Assembly (NCBI GenBank): GCA_009733715.1
Contig: WMKJ01000058.1
Location: forward strand, 21,072 to 85,071
DNA length: 64,000 bases
Reading direction: 5' to 3'
From: Herpomyces periplanetae
Lineage: Eukaryota; Ascomycota; Laboulbeniomycetes; Herpomycetales; Herpomycetaceae
The position numbers were made by a program, and so were the translations under genes. How positions within the stretch are numbered: position 1 is the stretch's first letter; each line of letters begins with the position of its first letter. The notes under the pieces are model-generated. The model saw only the letters and a program-made list of their open reading frames with translations, had not been told where the DNA came from and ran no database searches. Positions 10,159 through 20,689 of this stretch are shown here, piece by piece.

Positions 10159-12438
10159 CTACCACTTCTCTCCGTAATTTTGATAGCTCGCAGATTCAAG
10201 AGCTGCGATACTCATCCCGTACCCTTCCGTAGTACCCGTTATATCCGTCGAATCTATCTCGATCCGAAACGTAACGTCCAATGAATTTGGCCCTGCAGAC
10301 ATGCTACTTATTAGCCCTGATGCCGCAGGATGATCCGTACCGGCGCTAAATTCCCCCGCACATATTGCCAACCGTGGATTCTTCAACCGCGCTTTAAACA
10401 ACTCAAAAGCCGGAATATTTTCTTTCGCTATACTCGGCGAAGTATCAGGTGCATCTGATTCACACAGAATAACGTAGTTTCGACTCGGCATCGCTACTCG
10501 ATTAAAATCCGACGTTATCTTCCCTGCCCCGGGATCCCGATTAAACAGCTCCAGCAATGTTTCGTCCGTTTCGCTGTCTAAATGATGTACTTTATTACGT
10601 CGCGCCAAAAAGTTCGCAACACTGTAAGGTGGTGGTTTATTTGTGATAGCACTGCTGACCACGTTAACCATGTAGCGATAATCCCGTTCAATGGGTATGG
10701 ACAATTTTGCATTGGAAAAAAATCTTCCTACTGCCGCTAAATGTACATCTCCGCTAAGAATCGTTACTCTGACGCTATACACTCGCGCAATATCTTGTAA
10801 ACGTGTGAGTAACCATGTTCTCTCCTTTTTGTGTAAACGTGCTGTATAATGATCGTCCAAATCATCTAGTAAATCAATTTGTCCGTCAAATTTATTAAAT
10901 AGTGATTTTGCAATGCCAAAGTGCCGATGTAACAATCGAAGGGGTCCAAGCAATGGTGATAAAAAGAAGCTTTCGAGCCACTGTAATCGTGGATATGCAA
11001 TCGGAACTCCAACCATGATAATTAAATGTTTAATTTCCCCGTTACTCTCCTCAAGTTCGCTTTTGATCCGCTGGAAAATTATTTCGTACGTCTGTGGGTA
11101 ATTTATCTGATGACGGGTCCGTTCCGTTCTCCCATCTATGGCCAGTAAAGCTATTCGAGCTCCCAATCTACAGTATATACTGCGACTCTTTGGTTCAATG
11201 TATGCTCCGGGTTGCGACCCTGTTATAAAAAATGTATCGTCCCGTGGTTCGTTGTACACGTACGCTGATTTAAGGCGTGTAGACTCCATACTTACAGGTT
11301 CAGGTTGGTAAGTATTGTTCCCATGTAGCGCACTTTCCGGTACTCCATACGTTGATTTAGGTGGTGCAAGGTGATGTTGAAACAACGAATAATACTTGTA
11401 TGCTATTTCCCCCAAACCTCGAAATACGCTGCACTTCATAAAAACATCCGCGTATGATCCGAATCCATCAATAATATCATGGTCGTCCCATATGTTAACC
11501 TGAGGGATACGTGAGTTAACATCTCGGAAAAATCGGGATGAGAACCACCGACGGTAGTTTTCATAGTACCAAGCATCACATTTGGCTCTGAGATTCTCCG
11601 TAAATGGATAGCTTTGTCGTTTAATCGGATTAGATATGTCAGTCCATGCTTTCAAAGGTCCATCCGGCGCACGAACACCATCGTTATAAATCTGATCTCC
11701 ACCTCCTAGCATTACGTGGAACGGTCTTTGCAGATGCATTCGAAGAACATCTTGCCATAACGTTCCATTTGGACCACAGTAAGCGGTATAATCAGTTGTG
11801 AAGTTGAAGCCATTACAAGAATGAAACACTATTCGCATAGACTGGCCTATGGCTGGTACGACAAACGTAAAGATATCATTTTCCCGGGGTTCTTCATACT
11901 CAACATTTTCCAAGCTATATTGCCAACGTGCCTCGAATGACTGAACGGGAAGCTCAATAGAATAACGATAAATTACTTTTTTCACATCTTCGTACAGCTT
12001 AATCGCACGCAAGCGTTGACATTGCCCAGAAACGTTAACTGATCCAACTTCGCTTATGGCACCACAACATTTTACTTTTAGTTCTGGACTCGTACATCCT
12101 GACGGCGTAACAATAACCACTGTACCATGCCACGTTGGTCTTGGGGAATTTGAACTACGCATTCCGCGATAGTTAAATAGAGGTCCGCATAATACGGGTA
12201 TTATCGGTGCAGTAAATTCAGCCGTAGTGTTAAAATCCAGTTCTGTAAGATTAGTATCGTTGGGTATAATGATACTGTCAAGCGGTTGAGACATATTACA
12301 CATCTTGTCGACCACTGCACCTAAGAATCGTCCTGACCTTAGTACAGAGCGGATTCCGTCTGTCCGTTGATGAACCCAAGTGTGGATTATTAGCCACAGC
12401 AGACGAGAGAAAGGAACGCGAGTCTTTATGTTTTTCAA
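10159..12438 (-). CDS. PhoD-like metallophosphatase family protein
   Basis: Intronless 759-aa frame of the fungal PhoD-like phosphatase family, metal-dependent phosphoesterases whose substrate is usually unknown. Metal-binding motifs are present: GGGDQIYND (about residue 245), WDDHDIIDGFGS (about 317) and GDVHLAAVGRF near 595. The C-terminal beta-strand block ending at GYGMSIAAL is also typical. The start is uncertain. The first ATG is at 12438, but in-frame ATGs at 12303 and 12294 give a more ordinary N-terminus, and bases 12300-12438 could be leader or intron. The gene converges on VPS13 with 158 bases between stop codons. Family call is firm, substrate unknown. Confidence 0.85.
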   Translation of the reverse strand: MKNIKTRVPFSRLLWLIIHTWVHQRTDGIRSVLRSGRFLGAVVDKMCNMSQPLDSIIIPNDTNLTELDFNTTAEFTAPIIPVLCGPLFNYRGMRSSNSPRPTWHGTVVIVTPSGCTSPELKVKCCGAISEVGSVNVSGQCQRLRAIKLYEDVKKVIYRYSIELPVQSFEARWQYSLENVEYEEPRENDIFTFVVPAIGQSMRIVFHSCNGFNFTTDYTAYCGPNGTLWQDVLRMHLQRPFHVMLGGGDQIYNDGVRAPDGPLKAWTDISNPIKRQSYPFTENLRAKCDAWYYENYRRWFSSRFFRDVNSRIPQVNIWDDHDIIDGFGSYADVFMKCSVFRGLGEIAYKYYSLFQHHLAPPKSTYGVPESALHGNNTYQPEPVSMESTRLKSAYVYNEPRDDTFFITGSQPGAYIEPKSRSIYCRLGARIALLAIDGRTERTRHQINYPQTYEIIFQRIKSELEESNGEIKHLIIMVGVPIAYPRLQWLESFFLSPLLGPLRLLHRHFGIAKSLFNKFDGQIDLLDDLDDHYTARLHKKERTWLLTRLQDIARVYSVRVTILSGDVHLAAVGRFFSNAKLSIPIERDYRYMVNVVSSAITNKPPPYSVANFLARRNKVHHLDSETDETLLELFNRDPGAGKITSDFNRVAMPSRNYVILCESDAPDTSPSIAKENIPAFELFKARLKNPRLAICAGEFSAGTDHPAASGLISSMSAGPNSLDVTFRIEIDSTDITGTTEGYGMSIAALESASYQNYGEKW

Positions 12439-15400
12439 TTAGACATGAAAGATGTATAGATCTGTCCAAACAAATTTCAGCACAAAATCCCATAAATGGC
12501 TCGTAGGAAATGTAGAAGGGGAAACGTGCAAACTTTGTTGTGAAAACGAGAGAAATTAAGCATATTTCGTCCTAAGAAGTATGTACTACGCCGCATGCCG
12601 CCCCTCATGAAGTATAGATTTGAAAATTGGACCGCGTGCATTACACTAAGAGGAAAGAACTGCTAAACCAAATCGGATGGTTTCACTTGACACAAGTTCC
12701 GAAAAGAATGTTATATGAAAGAGGGGAAACAAATTCAGCTAGTTTCAAACATATCCGAAATACCCATGAACCAAGGCAATAGCGCAACATGCGTTAGATT
12801 AGTAGGTCGGCCTGAAAATTGCCGATGAGGTAAACCAGTAATACTGACGGTACAATTTAGACAATCATCCACAAGTTGACCAGGGAAAATTTTCCATAAC
12901 TAGTTTTGAGTAACTGTCAGGCTGATGTGAGCAAATGGAATATTTGGTTAAATATGCTGAAAGGGTGTAAATCCATTAGAATATCCCTCGTCGAATCACT
13001 AATTGTAATTATCCAATACAAAGTTCGAAATTGTGTTCCCAAGAGTATCTCCAAAGCGTCGGCCGAGGCTATTCCGGTTAAGTGACTAAGTCGGCCTAGA
13101 ATCGTCAAGATTTTGAACGGAATAGTGACATGAAATGATATTGAAAGCGCTAACACGCGTTGATACTTTTAAGACAATTTATTCGGCCAGATACACAGAT
13201 ATAAGCGAGATTATGCTTCATAGGCATTGGATATGCAATTATGACCTGTCATTTTCCCGTAAAATAGTGCATTATTCGAATGGCATAATGTTAAACCCGG
13301 ATTTGGGTGGTAAATCGTGCTGGAGAATGTACAATGGCTTATTCAATTCCTATACGTTTGAATGAATTGACGAATACCAGAGCCATAAAATTCAAATGTA
13401 TTACGGGAGATAGTTATATACTAAATCGCAACTTTAGCAATACTGAATAAACGAATAAAACGTAGATTTAAAATATTAACAAGGTTGCATTAGTGGACAC
13501 GCGCTATCCTGATTGTAACGGTCAAGTAACCTATGTAAACGACCCATTCAAAAACTGGACAGCCCATCAAATTTCCAAAATTAATTCACAATGTAAAACC
13601 TTATTGTACAACAATGAACTAAATCACGCTTAAGCAATTATCCAAATCATTAAAACGTTTCGTGATAAATTTTCGTCCAACTTTTATCCTCCACACAATT
13701 CCATTATTTAGGTCGGATTATATAAGCAGATATTTTGGGAGGCGAAACGAGGCCAGACCAGAAGAGGGGGAAGGATTTGGAAGAGATATACAGCCAATTA
13801 GTTGAGTTGACATTAAATTTAGGATTAAATAACCTCTCTCCAGTTTAAACATTAGCTTGTCCACACATCTCACTTCATCTTGATAAAATTACTTACAAAA
13901 TAAAACCATACCAACCCAACCCAAAATTCTTCCAACTCTACCCAAGTTAATCCGTTCCGGCGTATCACGCCAAAGCATTACGTAATCGGGTGTTTAAAAG
14001 GCGGCGAGCGAGCGAACGCACTTTGAAAAGGAAAAATTTCTCACGATGTTGCTGAATGGATAAACTAAATAGGACTTGGATAAGACGGCATCGGTTATTG
14101 GGGTAAGTAGATGGATTTTTTATGGGATTTTAAGCAAGGTTGAAAGTGGCAAACTTAAGTGATGATAGTTTACACACACTCGATGGCGATTTATTACATC
14201 TGTGAGCCTTTCGAAACATGCACTACCACCTGATTGATTGACCATGTTCATTATTTCTTTATTTTTGACAGCGCCAACTCTCGAATGTTATATTACGGTT
14301 CTTCTAGGAGCTTGTCTTGCTAACTGGGAGAGTGTTTTTAGATTTATACAATGGTTAAAATGAAGTACACCTTCAGGTATGCATGAGGTGGTTAACCCAA
14401 AGTTGATACGCGGAATATGATGAATGTTGGATTGAACAGTTCTGCTACTGAACTTGACAGTTTTGCTGAAACTTATACCACACGCTTACCATATGTTGAC
14501 TGATTCCCTTTATTTGGTTCTTTTTAATTATTACGCACTTTTCATCGATCTTTTCAACCTAACTTCTTCACCTTAATTCAGTTTACACCTTGAACCTCAT
14601 ATCTCCCACACCTTTCGTGCCGCGTAAGTAATTAATTTTCGCTTGCGTTCTGTATCCAAACTCTTTCGCTTAATAATGGCATGATGAACCCAACAAATAA
14701 TCCATTCTCCGAAGATTCATCGAATCACTGTGCGCATCGCATTTTCTGATCCCCGTTTTTCCCCAGTGACTTCTAATCATTCACTTCCGTGAATTTTCCA
14801 CTGACTGAACTTAGCTGGACTTTTGACAACCATAGACTTTCGGCTACACCCACTACCAAGTATGACTTATATTGATTGTTTTTCATTTATTCATCAGGGA
14901 GAAGAGCGGTTCTTATGCAGTTCCTCAATCAAGTCTACACGAACTCTTTATCCTAAGCCCCATCCGTACGGTAACTTGAAGCATAATATCCCTTGAACAC
15001 CTTCCGAGCCGTTCAAAATACTCAATGGTGAATCATGGGTCAATACATAGTCCTGGCCACGTGCTGCACTGGTGCAGGGGTGAGACGTTCTTGGGTAAAA
15101 GTAGAGGTTTGGATGGGAAAAGAGATGTTTGTCAATCGATGGGGATGATGCGAGTTGTGACAAAATTTGTGAAAGACATTAACCGAATTAACAGGATGCT
15201 TTGGATACACAACTTACCCACTAGTCAGTCATAAGTGTCCGGTTTAAGGGGCAAACCGGCCATTCAACGTCTAAAAGATCCAAATTTGCGCAAAGGTATA
15301 AGGATGAAAGTGCGAACAAAGACGTGGGTGTGTGAGCAAATCTAGGCTAATAATGAGGGAGAGTGTTGGTATAAATGAAGGTTAATGCCGGAAGTTTCTT

Positions 15401-15460
15401 GCAAGGGGAAAATTTGTCAAAATTTATCCGTCAGGTATACTCATGAGTGAATAATTCAAT
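12439..15460. other. 3-kb gene-free divergent region between PhoD-like gene and VAN1
   Basis: No reading frame with recognisable protein character was found on either strand. A CACGTG site lies at 15058-15063. Around 13995-14110 a TTTAAAA box and GC-rich patch are followed by a GTAAGT sequence, which could be an untranslated first exon for the gene at 15461; this is inference only. G/C skew on the + strand changes from C-rich to G-rich near 15.0 kb. Confidence 0.5.
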
Positions 15461-16627
15461 ATGTACGCTACATCGGGCTTGAGGTATGCTTATCTCCCTA
15501 AATCATCCTTCCCTCCGTTAAGCCATTCCTCACGGTCAAGTCAACTTTATCGAATTTTATTAGCCAGCGGAATCGGTATATTTATCATTTACTTCCTTGG
15601 GTCGAGAATCGACGCTAGCATTTACACATCACAGAAGACGAATGAAGTACGAATAAACCAACTTCCCGGAGTGGAATATTACGATCTTAATCAATTTCAA
15701 GGCACAGGAAATGGATGGCAGCGTAATGAACGAGTACTGTTGTGTGCCCCACTCAGAAATGCAGCAAAACACCTTCCGTTGTTCTTTTCACATCTTCGAA
15801 ACCTCACGTATCCACATTCTCTAATTGATCTGGCGTTTTTAATTGGCGATTCCAATGATAATACGGCGCAAGTTTTACAAAGTCATCTCACAGCACTGCG
15901 GAATGACTCTCCACCGGATCAACAATTTGGAACCATTGATATAATCGAAAAGAGTTTTGGGCAAAAAGTTAATCAAGATGTTGAATCACGGCACGCATTT
16001 GCAGCGCAGGCATCACGACGTAAAAGTATGGCACAAGCGAGGAATTGGCTCCTTTCCACGACGCTTCGTCCGTATCACTCCTGGGTTTACTGGCGAGATG
16101 TGGATGTAGTGAAAGCACCTACAACAATATTAGAAGATTTAATGCGACACGATAAAGATGTGATTGTTCCTAATGTATGGCGACCATTACCAGACTGGTT
16201 GGGAGGGGAGCAACCTTATGATTTAAATTCATGGCAAGAAAGTGATACAGCATTGCAATTAGCAAAGACATTGAATCCGGATGCAGTGATTGTAGAAGGT
16301 TATGCTGAATATTCGACATGGCGGCCACATCTAGCGTACCTTCGGGATCCATTTGGTGATCCTCATATGGAAGTTAATATTGATGGGGTAGGAGGAGTAA
16401 GTATTCTGGCAAAAGCGCGCGTATTCCGACGGGGAGTTCACTTCCCGGCATTTAGCTTTCAAGGACATGCTGAAACGGAGGGGTTCGGTAAAATGGCTAA
16501 AAGAATGAAGTTTGCAGTAGTGGGACTTCCACATTATACTATCTGGCATTTATTTGAACCGACGGCCGATGACCGACGAAGAATACGCGAACGGGAACGA
16601 CAACGGCAGAACAAAGCGCATAGGTAG
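15461..16627 (+). CDS. VAN1: Alpha-1,6-mannosyltransferase, VAN1/MNN9/ANP1 family
   Basis: 388-aa type II Golgi membrane protein that, in yeast, acts in mannan polymerase complexes extending the N-glycan outer chain. A single transmembrane anchor lies at about residues 31-47. The glycosyltransferase domain contains the DxD motif (WRDVDV, D213/D215). Blocks such as NVWRPLPDWLGGEQPYDL, IVEGYAEYSTWRPHL and GVGGVSILAKARVFR resemble yeast Van1 more than Mnn9 or Anp1, so VAN1 is the chosen member. The N-terminal stem is much shorter than in yeast Van1. The ATG at 15461 is the only one compatible with the anchor. It converges with the RNase H2C gene 65 bases downstream. Confidence 0.9.
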   Translation: MYATSGLRYAYLPKSSFPPLSHSSRSSQLYRILLASGIGIFIIYFLGSRIDASIYTSQKTNEVRINQLPGVEYYDLNQFQGTGNGWQRNERVLLCAPLRNAAKHLPLFFSHLRNLTYPHSLIDLAFLIGDSNDNTAQVLQSHLTALRNDSPPDQQFGTIDIIEKSFGQKVNQDVESRHAFAAQASRRKSMAQARNWLLSTTLRPYHSWVYWRDVDVVKAPTTILEDLMRHDKDVIVPNVWRPLPDWLGGEQPYDLNSWQESDTALQLAKTLNPDAVIVEGYAEYSTWRPHLAYLRDPFGDPHMEVNIDGVGGVSILAKARVFRRGVHFPAFSFQGHAETEGFGKMAKRMKFAVVGLPHYTIWHLFEPTADDRRRIRERERQRQNKAHR

Positions 16628-16692
16628 ATTTGTGTATGTACGTAGATAGGTATCCAGAATACTTAGAATGCGAATTGTTGTAACTTTTATGA

Positions 16693-17139
16693 TTAATATT
16701 CGTGAACAGCGCTTGTAAAGTCAATCCAATCCTTTATTAATGAAGCATCTTGACAAATGAAGTTCGATTCACTTTTAGCAATAGAAGGTGTTTCACGCTG
16801 ATGGACCCAACTGACGATTTTCTGGATCACAGCTACACAATCCATTTCCGCAGAGTTATTATCTTTGTACACGTATAAACCACCAATGTAGTCTCTGGGG
16901 ATCAAAAGATCGATAGAACATAATTTTCTGCCGCGAAAAAATGCCATACCCGAACCACGGTCGACAGGCCAAAATGCCGAAACTTTTCCATCCACGTAGC
17001 CATTAAACCGAATCCTGCACGGTAAAAGGTTAACAGAATAAACCGCACCGTCTCCACCAACATCAACTGAACTATTCAACCTAACCGACTTAACCAAGCT
17101 CATCGTAAACCTCGATAGAAAAACCGTCCCTCGTCCCAC
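16693..17139 (-). CDS. RNH203: Ribonuclease H2 subunit C (RNH203-like)
   Basis: Small protein (148 aa, or 136 aa from the ATG at 17103) matching the non-catalytic C subunit of RNase H2, the trimer that removes ribonucleotides and RNA-DNA hybrids from DNA. Recognition rests on the signature LLPCRIRFNG early in the protein, then AFFRGRKL and the Tyr-Gly-Gly strand (DYIGGLYVY), spaced as in the beta-barrel of the C subunit. Sequence conservation in this family is low, so the call depends on these motifs and on length. It is divergent with the CFA-synthase-like gene; the shared 201-base promoter carries CACGTG at 17195. Confidence 0.72.
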   Translation of the reverse strand: MGRGTVFLSRFTMSLVKSVRLNSSVDVGGDGAVYSVNLLPCRIRFNGYVDGKVSAFWPVDRGSGMAFFRGRKLCSIDLLIPRDYIGGLYVYKDNNSAEMDCVAVIQKIVSWVHQRETPSIAKSESNFICQDASLIKDWIDFTSAVHEY

Positions 17140-17194
17140 TTCGTTTCCCGCTTCGCGTCTTCACCCAAAAATTCGCGTCGCCCACATCCGGGGG

Positions 17195-17200
17195 CACGTG
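17195..17200. promoter_or_regulatory. CACGTG site in the RNH203 / CFA-synthase promoter
   Basis: E-box-like palindrome CACGTG followed by AC, in the centre of a 201-base divergent intergenic region with a GC-rich core. Such sites are bound by bHLH factors (for example Cbf1 in yeasts). Binding here is inferred. Confidence 0.45.
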
Positions 17201-17340
17201 ACCGGGAAGCGCGCGCCGTTTTTCCGGAAATTAGGTAAGCGGGTGGACGGGAGGAAAAACTATTTTAAACGGAGTGGGCAAGCGGAAAGGCAAAATCGAC
17301 AAAGTTTGCAGTACACGGGAAAAAGTCCAAGGGAAACGGA

Positions 17341-19169
17341 ATGACATCTATACTGAACGCGTCGCTTGAATATCTTAAATGTTCTACGATACTTTCACCT
17401 CGAATAATTAGTGTGATTAGAACTTCTTTGCTAAATGTTTTTGGGCAAATTCACTTTGGTCGGTTAAAAATTCACGATCATACTACCAATGAGGTTTACG
17501 AGTGTGGAAGCGATTCAGTGTTACCGGGTTGCATTGATCGTAAACCGTTAAAGGTTGAGTTATACGTTAAGAACAAGATATTTTGGGTGCGGTTATTAAT
17601 TCAGGGAGATATTGTTAGTATTGAAAACTCAGATGATCTAGCATGTTATCATACTAATGGGTACTTCTGACATCGACAGGGATTCGCAGAAAGTTATATG
17701 CTGTCAGAAGTTGATTGTGATGATTTAACCGGGTTCTTCAAGATTTTTATTTATAATTCGAATTTATTATCCAATTCATCAAGCGTTACTTCGTACTTAC
17801 TGTCACGATTATCGGGCTTATTTCGCGCTACTAATTCATTGTCTAATGCCGCATCCAACATTATTGCTCACTATGATATATCCAACGATATCTTTGCAGC
17901 TTTTCTCACTTCAGATATGACGTATAGTTGTCCAATTTGGCCGTCTATCTCAAGCAATGAATCTATATCATCCTCGACTCAGCCAGATATGTCACTTGAG
18001 GCGGCCCAATTGCGTAAGATTGACTATTTACTCGATTTGTTGCGCATTCAACCTAACGATCATATCCTTGAAATTGGAACGGGTTGGGGTAGCTTAGCTA
18101 TACGTGCAGTTCAACGCTTTGATTGTTATATTACTAGTCTCACGCTTAGTAGAGAGCAAAAGTCACTAGCTGAACAAAGAGTTCAACGGCTTGAAGCTAA
18201 ATTAGCATCAAGAATTACCATTGTTTTAGGAGATTATCGCGACTTAGTTAATCCTCAGACTAAAGTTTGGAAGAAAGTTTGGCGTCGGAATAATCCCCAG
18301 GGTATTGATTTATCCTTTATTTCTCCTCATGCACCACATCCTCCTCAGCTCCGATTTGACCGGCTGGTCAGTTGTGAAATGCTTGAGGCCGTAGGTGCTG
18401 CATGGCTTGTCACTTACTTTGATGTAGTGAACCAATGCTTGAAACAACGTGATGGAATAGCCGTGTTTCAGTGTATAACAATTCCGGATGCGGTATGTAT
18501 TATAATATATGTATACCCATTTTAATTCTAAAGAGTTCCCAGGCTAACCTTCCACTCTTGTTCTCGTAGCGTTACACTACTTATGCTGCAACAGATGATT
18601 TTATTCGGCGCTACATCTTTCCTGGAGGCCACTTACCCAGTATATCGCTTATCATTAAATCAATTGAAGTAGGTTCCCACGGAACTCTCATTCCAGAGTC
18701 CTTGCGTAATATTGGTCCACATTATACTCGTTGCCTTCGCTTGTGGGGAGAAAAGTTTGAGGAAAACTTCGATTCTAAAATAGCCCCTGCTCTGCTGGCA
18801 CGTCGTGCTGCATCCCCAATTGAAAATGGTTGTGCCACGCCAGAACTTAAAAGGCCCCGTCATCACTCTGATTACCATGATGATGATGATGATGATGATA
18901 GTACATGCGCTGATCTGGGGTACTCAGATCCTGAGATGATATCTACACCAAACACCCCGGATGAAGAAACCCCGTCAAACCAGATAGAGCATGATAAACA
19001 ACCGCAGGAGGATAATCGTTCAGCACCACTAATTGAAGTATTTAGGCGAAAATGGAGATACTATTTTCGATATTGTGAAGCGGGATTTGCAACCCGGACA
19101 CTCGGGGATGCCATTATATGTGTTGTGCGCGAAGGTGCAATGTTTATGGATGAAGATATTCCACGATAG
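17341..19169 (+). CDS. Cyclopropane-fatty-acyl-phospholipid synthase-like SAM methyltransferase
   Basis: Three exons: 17341-17613, 17680-18492 and 18570-19169 (561 aa). Intron 1 has a GTTAGT donor, a TACTAAT branch point and CAG end; intron 2 has GTATGT and GCTAAC. Joining restores the conserved GDIGFAESYMLSEVDCDDL and ITIPDARYTTYAATDDF blocks. The SAM-binding motif is ILEIGTGWGSLA and the active-site regions HYDISNDIF, MTYSCPIW and SCEMLEAVG are present. The enzyme class adds a methylene or methyl group from SAM to unsaturated phospholipid acyl chains. Between two conserved C-terminal blocks sits an acidic low-complexity insertion with seven consecutive Asp. Whether it makes cyclopropane rings or another methylated lipid cannot be told. 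Confidence 0.9.
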
Positions 19170-19630
19170 ATGACAAACGGCTATGTTAACACGTATAATA
19201 AAGGAGTAGTTGGTAATATTTGAGATGGATTTTCCGTATAAATTGTGGGAATGTGTAAGGCAACAATCAAAATTGTGCTCCGAAGCATTAATGGTATGGT
19301 ATTTACGCATGCACGTCTTAGTTATTGTGAGCGTTTCCAGATATTAAGGTCAGGATAATGCATGGGCAGGCGGTGGTAAAGGGTATATTGCAAAGGGCAG
19401 TATAATGTGTACTAAAGTAAATTTGTATTCATGATAAAGAAAGGCAGGAAATGCAATGATTAACCGACCAACGAGAATGTCGAGGAAACTAAGGTTAATG
19501 CAAGGTGACAGGAACAGCGAATAAAAATGGGTTGATTCAGCAGGGTACACGAGGTTCGATTGGAGAGAAAAGGTTAGAAGGAGCAGACAAAATGCGAATC
19601 GAGTAGAGTAGACGTCAGTGATAAAGGGTT
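19170..19630. other. Convergent 3' region between CFA-synthase-like gene and REX4
   Basis: 461 bases holding only 3' flanks; no gene or CACGTG site is seen. The + strand is G-rich. Confidence 0.6.
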
Positions 19631-20689
19631 TTAGTGGTATGCAGAATTAGATGCAGAGCGAAAATCAAAGCGACTCATTTGTCGTTCCATGCCAGCTTTA
19701 TCAAATTGAAAGAGTTTCATGGCGGTTCGGGCATCCTCAACAGAGTCATGAGGATTAGGAGGATGAGGTGGTAGAGACGTTGTAAAGGAGCGTTTAAATT
19801 TGGCGGATACAGGAAGGTTGGCGGAGAGTGAAGGAGATGCAGCGGATGTAACGGCGTGAGATAGTGGTGGTGACACATTTGGCATACCTTGCATGTGAAT
19901 GCCGAGTAACGTTGCAGCAAGGAAGCGCAGGGAGGGTAGATTGCCACAGTTAAGTTCACGATAGGATTTGTAAAGGGAAGTATCACGAATACCGCAAACT
20001 AGACGGCCTTGACGTACTTCATTTTGTATTTCCAATACTTTTAAATCATTGCGTAGATCATGACCGACAATCCAACGTCCAGATAGTATAGCGCGAACTC
20101 GACGACGGGCTTCTTTAAAGGGAACAGCTCCATTTGAGGGTGTTAAATGATGGGGCCGTATACCGGAGACGTGAGTACGATAATCGGTGACGACGACATG
20201 ATCAGGAGGTTGGACGTATAAGTCGAGTAATACATTGTGATTGTAATCAACGATACTAACACGCGCCAGCACGCTGTTCTGTTTACCAATTGAACCAACA
20301 CCTACCATTTCACAATCTAACGCCACGTATTTTCCAGCCTGACCAGATTTGGATGGATTGGACAACACGGTAGAAGTTACCGGGTATCTGGAACGTTTAG
20401 CATCGAGATGAGGAAATCGAATATTCCTGGAAGCGGGTAAAGGGGCAGAAGAAAGATTGAGAGGGATATGCAAAGTTCCATCTTTTGAAACTTTCCGCTG
20501 TTTAGTAGAAGGTATATCAGAGGTATTTATCCTGGGCCGGGTCATGGAGACTGAGGAGATGGCAGCCGGAAGGGAAGAATGACGTGCGGAAGTAGAAGGA
20601 CGGGGGAAATTTGAAATGGGTGTAGAAAATTCCGAGTTAATTGAAGCTTTGATGGCATTCCAATTTCCCGATAAACTTATACTATCCAT
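19631..20689 (-). CDS. REX4: REX4-type RNA exonuclease (DEDDh family)
   Basis: 352-aa 3'-5' exonuclease of the Rex4/ISG20 type, associated in yeast with pre-rRNA processing. The start at 20689 is chosen because it gives MDSISLSGNWNAIKASI, like the N-terminus of yeast Rex4; an upstream in-frame ATG (20779) adds 30 unconvincing residues. Catalytic motifs are Exo I ALDCEMVGVG (D125, E127), Exo II VGHDLRNDLK (D211) and Exo III HDSVEDARTAMKL (H314, D319). An unusual Ser/Pro-rich insertion of about 40 residues separates GIHMQGMP from Exo III. The coding strand is C-rich, opposite to several neighbours. Confidence 0.9.
   Translation of the reverse strand: MDSISLSGNWNAIKASINSEFSTPISNFPRPSTSARHSSLPAAISSVSMTRPRINTSDIPSTKQRKVSKDGTLHIPLNLSSAPLPASRNIRFPHLDAKRSRYPVTSTVLSNPSKSGQAGKYVALDCEMVGVGSIGKQNSVLARVSIVDYNHNVLLDLYVQPPDHVVVTDYRTHVSGIRPHHLTPSNGAVPFKEARRRVRAILSGRWIVGHDLRNDLKVLEIQNEVRQGRLVCGIRDTSLYKSYRELNCGNLPSLRFLAATLLGIHMQGMPNVSPPLSHAVTSAASPSLSANLPVSAKFKRSFTTSLPPHPPNPHDSVEDARTAMKLFQFDKAGMERQMSRFDFRSASNSAYH

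Noticed and set aside
13135-13365. 76-codon frame and its antisense neighbour at 12917-13156
   Set aside because: No domain, no splice-extended partner, ordinary for random sequence of this length.
19760-19886. Intron inside REX4
   Set aside because: A donor-like GTATGC exists but no AG lies before the conserved HDSVEDAR codons at a usable position, and the frame is open.
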